DNA of 64,000 nt, from positions 930,001 to 994,000 of the forward strand of contig NZ_JNYQ01000001.1 in assembly GCF_000717245.1 (NCBI RefSeq), written 5' to 3'. This document shows positions 60,086-64,000 of the stretch, piece after piece. The notes under the pieces were generated by a model. The model was not told where the DNA came from. It searched no databases and worked only from the letters and a program-made list of their open reading frames with translations. The translations under genes and the position numbers were made by a program. Every line of letters begins with the position of its first letter. The first letter of the stretch is position 1. The DNA is from Kitasatospora papulosa (GTDB taxonomy: Bacteria > Actinomycetota > Actinomycetes > Streptomycetales > Streptomycetaceae).

Positions 60086-60844
60086 GTGTCGGACCAGCTG
60101 CGCCCCCGCGCCTCCCTCCGTACCACCGTGGTCTGGGAGGTCCTCAAGGACGCCCTCGAGCGCCGGGTCAAGGCCACCGGCAGGGAAGCGCTGGACGTGC
60201 TCGACACCGGCGGCGGCACCGGCAACTTCGCCGTGCCCGTCGCCCGGCTCGGCCACCGCGTCACCGTCGTCGACCCCAGCCCGAACGCCCTGTTCGCGCT
60301 GGAGCGCCGTGCGGACGAGGCCGGCGTGGCCGACCGGGTCCGCGGTGTCCAGGGCGACATCCTCGGCCTGTTCGAGGTGGTGGACCGCGCCGGATACGAC
60401 GCGGTCCTGTGCCACGGCGTCCTGGAGTACGTGGACGACCCCGCCGAAGGCGTGCGCAACGCGGTCGACGCGCTCCGCCCGTCCGGGGCGCTCAGCCTCC
60501 TCGGCGCAGGCCTCGGCGGAGCCGTCCTGGCCAGGGCGCTCGCGGGACACTTCGCCGAGGCCCGGCAAGCCCTGACGGACCCCGACGGGCGCTGGGGCGC
60601 CGGGGACCCCGTGCCCCGCAGGTTCACCGCCGACCAGCTCACCGGACTCGTCGACGCGGCGGGCGTCGAGGTCGGCGCGGTCCATGGCGTACGGGTCTTC
60701 GCCGACCTGGTGCCGGGCGTTCTCGTGGACACCGAGCCGGGTGCGATGGAGGAGCTCCTCAGGCTCGAGGCGGCCGTCGCGGAACTGCCGGCCTTCCACT
60801 CCGTGGCGACCCAGCTGCACGTTCTGGGAGAGAAGCGCGCCTGA
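60086..60844 (+). CDS. SAM-dependent methyltransferase (class I)
   Basis: GAGGAG precedes GTG 60086; the product has 252 aa. Motif I is VLDTGGGTGNFAVPVARLGHRVTVVDPSPN (SAM binding), followed by LCHGVLEYVDDP and LRPSGALSLLGAG. It resembles UbiE/CmoA-type small-molecule methyltransferases. The substrate is not known. From memory it is conserved upstream of the division cluster in Streptomyces. Confidence 0.9.
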   Translation: MSDQLRPRASLRTTVVWEVLKDALERRVKATGREALDVLDTGGGTGNFAVPVARLGHRVTVVDPSPNALFALERRADEAGVADRVRGVQGDILGLFEVVDRAGYDAVLCHGVLEYVDDPAEGVRNAVDALRPSGALSLLGAGLGGAVLARALAGHFAEARQALTDPDGRWGAGDPVPRRFTADQLTGLVDAAGVEVGAVHGVRVFADLVPGVLVDTEPGAMEELLRLEAAVAELPAFHSVATQLHVLGEKRA

Positions 60845-61144
60845 CCGGACGGTGACACCGTCGGACCAGAGGCCGGAAAGCGACGGGAGCCCGGCTGATC
60901 AGCAACGCAGCTGCAGACGGAGTACCGCCCGGAACACCCGATCGGGCCGCGAGCCCCGTATGATCGGGTGACACCATCCGGCATGACGGATCGGAGGTCG
61001 GGGAATCTACGCCTCAGCAGCCGAGCCGACATGGCGGTCCGGACTGGCTATGGCTAGAGGGCGGGTTTCACGGGGGCGAATCCCTGCCTATCCTGGAAGG
61101 GCCGCATACCGGTCGCCCCCGCGGCCGACGACGAGGAGGACTCC
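60845..61144. other. 300-bp intergenic region
   Basis: No gene is seen. TATCCT at about 61090-61095 may be the -10 of the DUF3040 gene. GGCGGGTTTCACGGGGGCGAATCCCTGCC (near 61060-61088; I give only key bases) can fold into a short hairpin. Confidence 0.4.
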
Positions 61145-61549
61145 GTGCCGCTCTCGGAGCACGAGCAGCGCATGCTCGAGCAGATGGAGCGAGCGCTGTA
61201 CGCCGAAGATCCCAAGTTCGCTACAGCGCTTGAGGGAAGCGGGCTGCGCAGGTACACCCGGCGACGGGTCTACCAGGCGGTGGCCGGTTTTCTGGTGGGT
61301 ATCGCGCTCCTCATGGCCGGAATGGTTTTCCAGCAGACCTGGGTCAGTGTGGCGGGCTTCCTCGTCATGCTGGGCTGCGCCGTGCTGGCGGTCACCGGAT
61401 GGCGCAAGGCGCCGAAGCCCGGTGAGCAGCAACCGGCGGGGAGTGCGAGCGGGGGCGGGGGCGAAAGCCGACACCCCAGGCAGCGCCGGTCGATGATGAA
61501 CCGGATCGAACAGCGGTGGCAGCGCCGCCGCGACGAACAGGGCCAGTGA
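61145..61549 (+). CDS. DUF3040 membrane protein
   Basis: The 134-aa protein begins with the DUF3040 hallmark MPLSEHEQRMLEQMERALYAEDPKFA. Two TM helices follow (about 42-60 and 63-82), then a basic disordered tail (RQRRSMMNRIEQRWQRRRDEQGQ). GAGGAGG precedes GTG 61145. The family is actinobacterial and often sits beside the mraZ-ftsZ division cluster, which in Streptomyces lies just beyond this window (memory). Confidence 0.93.
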   Translation: MPLSEHEQRMLEQMERALYAEDPKFATALEGSGLRRYTRRRVYQAVAGFLVGIALLMAGMVFQQTWVSVAGFLVMLGCAVLAVTGWRKAPKPGEQQPAGSASGGGGESRHPRQRRSMMNRIEQRWQRRRDEQGQ

Positions 61550-61640
61550 GCTTTCCGCGTCCCGGCGGCCGGTGACCGCACCGGCCCTGGGGCACGGGTG
61601 CGGACCGGACACACACCGGGACGCGATGCCGGACCTCACC

Positions 61641-61674
61641 TGAGGGGCGGTCGCTTCACAGCGACCGCCCCTCA
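61641..61674. terminator. Terminator between DUF3040 and transglutaminase genes
   Basis: TGAGGGGCGGTCGCT (61641-61655) pairs perfectly with AGCGACCGCCCCTCA (61660-61674) around TCAC, between convergent genes. Confidence 0.9.
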
Positions 61675-61769
61675 CGCCTGTCCATGACCCCCGCGTGCGT
61701 TCCCGGGGCGGCTCGGGGGTGTCCTCGGGTCGGAGGACACCCCCCGGGCGGGACGAGCACCCCGGTTGG

Positions 61770-64000
61770 TCAGCCCTGCTGACGCGAGGGGCGGCGGAGC
61801 CGGGCCGCCCAGCGTTCGCGCCCCACACGGGCCGACCACCGGCGGCCGAGTTCCGCCCGCCGTTCCGAGAGCGCCCAGATCACCCGAACGGACGAACGTG
61901 GTGCGAGAGTCGCCCGCAGCCTGCCCCAGCGGCCGGCCGATGCCCGCAACCCGGCCCGCACGGCGTGCACGTCCTCGGCCGCCGCGGACGCCGGTCCCGG
62001 CTCGGGTGCGTAGAGCACCCGCTCCACCGCTCCCGCCACCCGGTGGATCGCGGCGGCAGCCGTGCCCTGCAGGCCGCCCAGCCGCACGACACGGGCCGCG
62101 GCCTTACGCGGGGTCTGCGACTCGTCCGGCGGGATGCCGTGGTCCCAGGCCGTGTCGGTGATCTCCCGCCAGCCGGCCATCACCCGTGCCGCCGCGTCCG
62201 CGGGGGTCCGCCCGCCGGAGGAACCGAGCCGCCGGGCGCGGACCCGGCTCCGCCAGAGCAGGGGAAGCAGCGGGAGTACGACGACCAGCAGCGAGCCGAG
62301 CGCCCACAGGGCGATCCTGCCCGCCGGGTTCCCCGGACCGGAGGAGCCCACCGCGCCGGGAGCCGCGGACGCGCCGCACTCACCCTGCCTGCGCATCTGC
62401 GCGGGGCAGGACTCCGTGGCGGAGGGAGCCGCCGTGGGAGCCGCGGAGGCGCCGTCCGTGGGCAGCGCGGGATCGCTGGGGTCCTGCGAGGGCGTGTCGG
62501 GCAGGGTGTACGCCGGAGTGCTGCCCCGGGACGGCGTCGGCTCGAAGCGGGTCCAGCCCACGCCCTCGAAGTACAGCTCGGGCCAGGCATGCGCGTCGCG
62601 CAGCCCGACCGACACCGAACCGTCCGCCTGGACCGTGCCCGGGGTGAACCCCACCGCGACCCGTGCGGGAATGCCCAGGGTCCTGGCCATCGCCGCCATC
62701 GTGAAGGAGAAGTGGACGCAGAACCCCTCCTTGTCCTTCAGGAACCGCTCGATCGCCGCCGTACCGGTGCCCGACGTCACCGTCGTGTCGTAGCGGAAAC
62801 CGCCCTCCGAGGCGAACCAGTCCTGCAGCTTCACGGCCCGCTCGTAGTCGTCCGACGCGCCCTCGGTCACCTGCCGCGCGGTCCGTCCGACCACATCGGG
62901 CAGCGACCGGGGCACCCGTGTGTACTCACGGGCCAGGTCCGAACGCGGTGCCCTCGCCCCGGCGAGCTGCTCGGCCGTCGGCTCCACCGACAGACTGCTG
63001 ACCTCGTACCGGACGCCGCGCGTCGTCTGGCCGTCGTCGCCGACGAGGGTGCGTCCCTCGGGCTCGTAGCGCCAGCGGCCCTGGATGTCCACCTCGCTCG
63101 CCGGGTAGGGGAGCGGCAGGTAGGTCTGCTGGTAGGAGCGGGACGCCGAGATGTTCGTCCTGATCTCGGTGACGGAGACGTCCGCCCCCAGCCCGGCCGG
63201 CTGCGGCAGCCGGTCGGGCACGTCCTGCAGCCTGCGGGTCGACGGACGCCACTCACTGCCGTCGAACTGGTCCAGGGCCAGGATGCGCAGATAGAAGTCC
63301 TGCGGGTTCCCGGAGTCGGTGCGGTACGTCATCACCTCCCGGTTCTCCGGCTGGTTCAGGTTGTTCTGCAGCGAGACCAGCGGGTTCACCGCGGAGATCG
63401 TGCCTCCGCCGCTCCCCTTGCCCGACCCGCCGCCCGTGCCGCCCAGCAGCCCGCCGTCCAGAGCGGGCAGAGCCGCCGGAACGGCGAGCGAGATGCCCAG
63501 CGCCACGGCTCCGATGCGCCGTCCCGTACGCACCGACGCCGACGCCCGCCCGGACCCCTCCAGGCCGGCCGCCAGACCGCCCGACGTACGGGAGACCCCG
63601 CCGAAGACGCGCCCCCACCGGGACAGCCGGTCCCGGCCCTCGGCCAGCAGGAGGACCAGATAGCCGCACGCCGCGAGCAGGAACCAGAGCCATCCCGCCC
63701 CGCCGTCGGAGAGCCCCGCGGCGACCGAGTAGAGCGCGAGCAGCGGAAGACCGGCCGGAGCGGCGGCGCGGAAGGTCACCGCGAGGACGTCCACGGCGAG
63801 CCCGATCAGCAGCACCCCGCCGATCAGCATCAGCCGGATGCCCTCCGTCGCCGGCGCGGGAATGGCGTACCTGCCGACGTCGTCGGCCCCTGTCGTCAGC
63901 AGCTCCGCGAGGTACCGGCCCGCCTGGGGGCCGGGCAGCACGCCGAACCAGGCGTGCTCCCGCGCGAAGACCACGGTCAGCGCCAGCAGCGTGCCCAGCA
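61770..64000 (-). CDS. Transglutaminase-like membrane protein (TgpA family), partial at the 5' end
   Basis: The frame is open to the right window edge; the start lies beyond. The visible part has N-terminal TM helices, a long extracytoplasmic region and a transglutaminase domain with the catalytic Cys in KEGFCVHFSFTMAAM, His in LRDAHAWPELYF and the Asp/Glu region WTRFEPTP. A C-terminal TM helix (about residues 565-585 of the visible part) and a DUF4129-like cytoplasmic tail follow. Such proteins (DUF3488-transglutaminase-DUF4129) are known from cell-envelope loci; the substrate is unknown. Confidence 0.92.
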   Translation of the reverse strand, partial: LGTLLALTVVFAREHAWFGVLPGPQAGRYLAELLTTGADDVGRYAIPAPATEGIRLMLIGGVLLIGLAVDVLAVTFRAAAPAGLPLLALYSVAAGLSDGGAGWLWFLLAACGYLVLLLAEGRDRLSRWGRVFGGVSRTSGGLAAGLEGSGRASASVRTGRRIGAVALGISLAVPAALPALDGGLLGGTGGGSGKGSGGGTISAVNPLVSLQNNLNQPENREVMTYRTDSGNPQDFYLRILALDQFDGSEWRPSTRRLQDVPDRLPQPAGLGADVSVTEIRTNISASRSYQQTYLPLPYPASEVDIQGRWRYEPEGRTLVGDDGQTTRGVRYEVSSLSVEPTAEQLAGARAPRSDLAREYTRVPRSLPDVVGRTARQVTEGASDDYERAVKLQDWFASEGGFRYDTTVTSGTGTAAIERFLKDKEGFCVHFSFTMAAMARTLGIPARVAVGFTPGTVQADGSVSVGLRDAHAWPELYFEGVGWTRFEPTPSRGSTPAYTLPDTPSQDPSDPALPTDGASAAPTAAPSATESCPAQMRRQGECGASAAPGAVGSSGPGNPAGRIALWALGSLLVVVLPLLPLLWRSRVRARRLGSSGGRTPADAAARVMAGWREITDTAWDHGIPPDESQTPRKAAARVVRLGGLQGTAAAAIHRVAGAVERVLYAPEPGPASAAAEDVHAVRAGLRASAGRWGRLRATLAPRSSVRVIWALSERRAELGRRWSARVGRERWAARLRRPSRQQG

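Noticed and set aside
1..64000. tRNA genes, CRISPR arrays, insertion sequences
   Set aside because: I looked for cloverleaf ends, regularly spaced repeats and transposase motifs and saw none.

Overview
The window is a high-GC actinobacterial chromosome segment that reads as Streptomyces core genome. Signs are the extreme third-position GC, frequent GTG and TTG starts, TAGGGT-type -10 boxes sitting directly in front of start codons, and a gene order that matches, from memory, the S. coelicolor region of about SCO2160 down to SCO2096. I saw no insertion sequence, prophage, CRISPR array, rRNA or tRNA.

Layout. Positions 1-3762 hold an anchored extracytoplasmic protein (cut by the left edge), a 68-aa small protein, a PfkB-type kinase and a cysteine desulfurase fused to a TusA domain. 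Positions 4046-13123 are the respiratory bcc-aa3 supercomplex cluster: ctaC, ctaD, ctaF, an L,D-transpeptidase, a stand-alone receiver protein (opposite strand), ctaE, qcrC, qcrA and qcrB. trpD follows, then a class V aminotransferase behind a SAM-IV-like riboswitch, an Lrp/AsnC effector-domain protein, a rhomboid protease, a zinc-ribbon protein and a coiled-coil NYN-domain protein. Positions 19150-25056 carry two tandem NlpC/P60 peptidoglycan hydrolase genes (the first behind a c-di-AMP-like riboswitch), a HExxH lipoprotein, a GT87 mannosyltransferase and a PimB-like GT4 enzyme. Positions 25068-36510 hold lipid and sugar genes (acyl-CoA ligase, metallophosphoesterase, SRPBCC protein, ArsA-like protein, glucokinase, EEP hydrolase, esterase, PlsC) and the MacS/MacR two-component pair. 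Positions 36661-45814 hold a D-2-hydroxyacid dehydrogenase, a fused anthranilate synthase behind a Trp-leader attenuator, divergent class II DAHP synthase, iron-box-controlled bfd, bfr, a sulfite-oxidase-like protein, endonuclease IV and a PASTA kinase. Positions 45943-53206 hold thiO-thiS-thiG behind a TPP riboswitch, a ferredoxin-reductase-like flavoprotein, an Rv2175c-like DNA-binding protein, thiE, metF and a membrane protein with a Tyr/Gln/Gly-rich tail. The rest has a CrtI-like oxidoreductase, a DUF4126 protein, a TetR-controlled ABC system, a HEPN protein, a methyltransferase, a DUF3040 protein and a transglutaminase-like protein cut by the right edge.

The most unusual observation is that two normally conserved genes are broken by internal deletions: ctaD has lost about 210 bp near its 3' end with a frameshift, and the first NlpC/P60 gene has lost two stretches of coiled-coil-coding sequence, one out of frame. 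Neighbouring genes look full length. Either this strain has damaged its aa3 oxidase and one cell-wall hydrolase, or the assembly dropped sequence at these points.

Regulation visible in the DNA is rich: SAM-IV, ydaO-type and TPP riboswitches, a trp attenuator with a WWW leader peptide, an IdeR/DmdR iron box, a TetR operator, several probable leaderless promoters and many strong stem-loop terminators.
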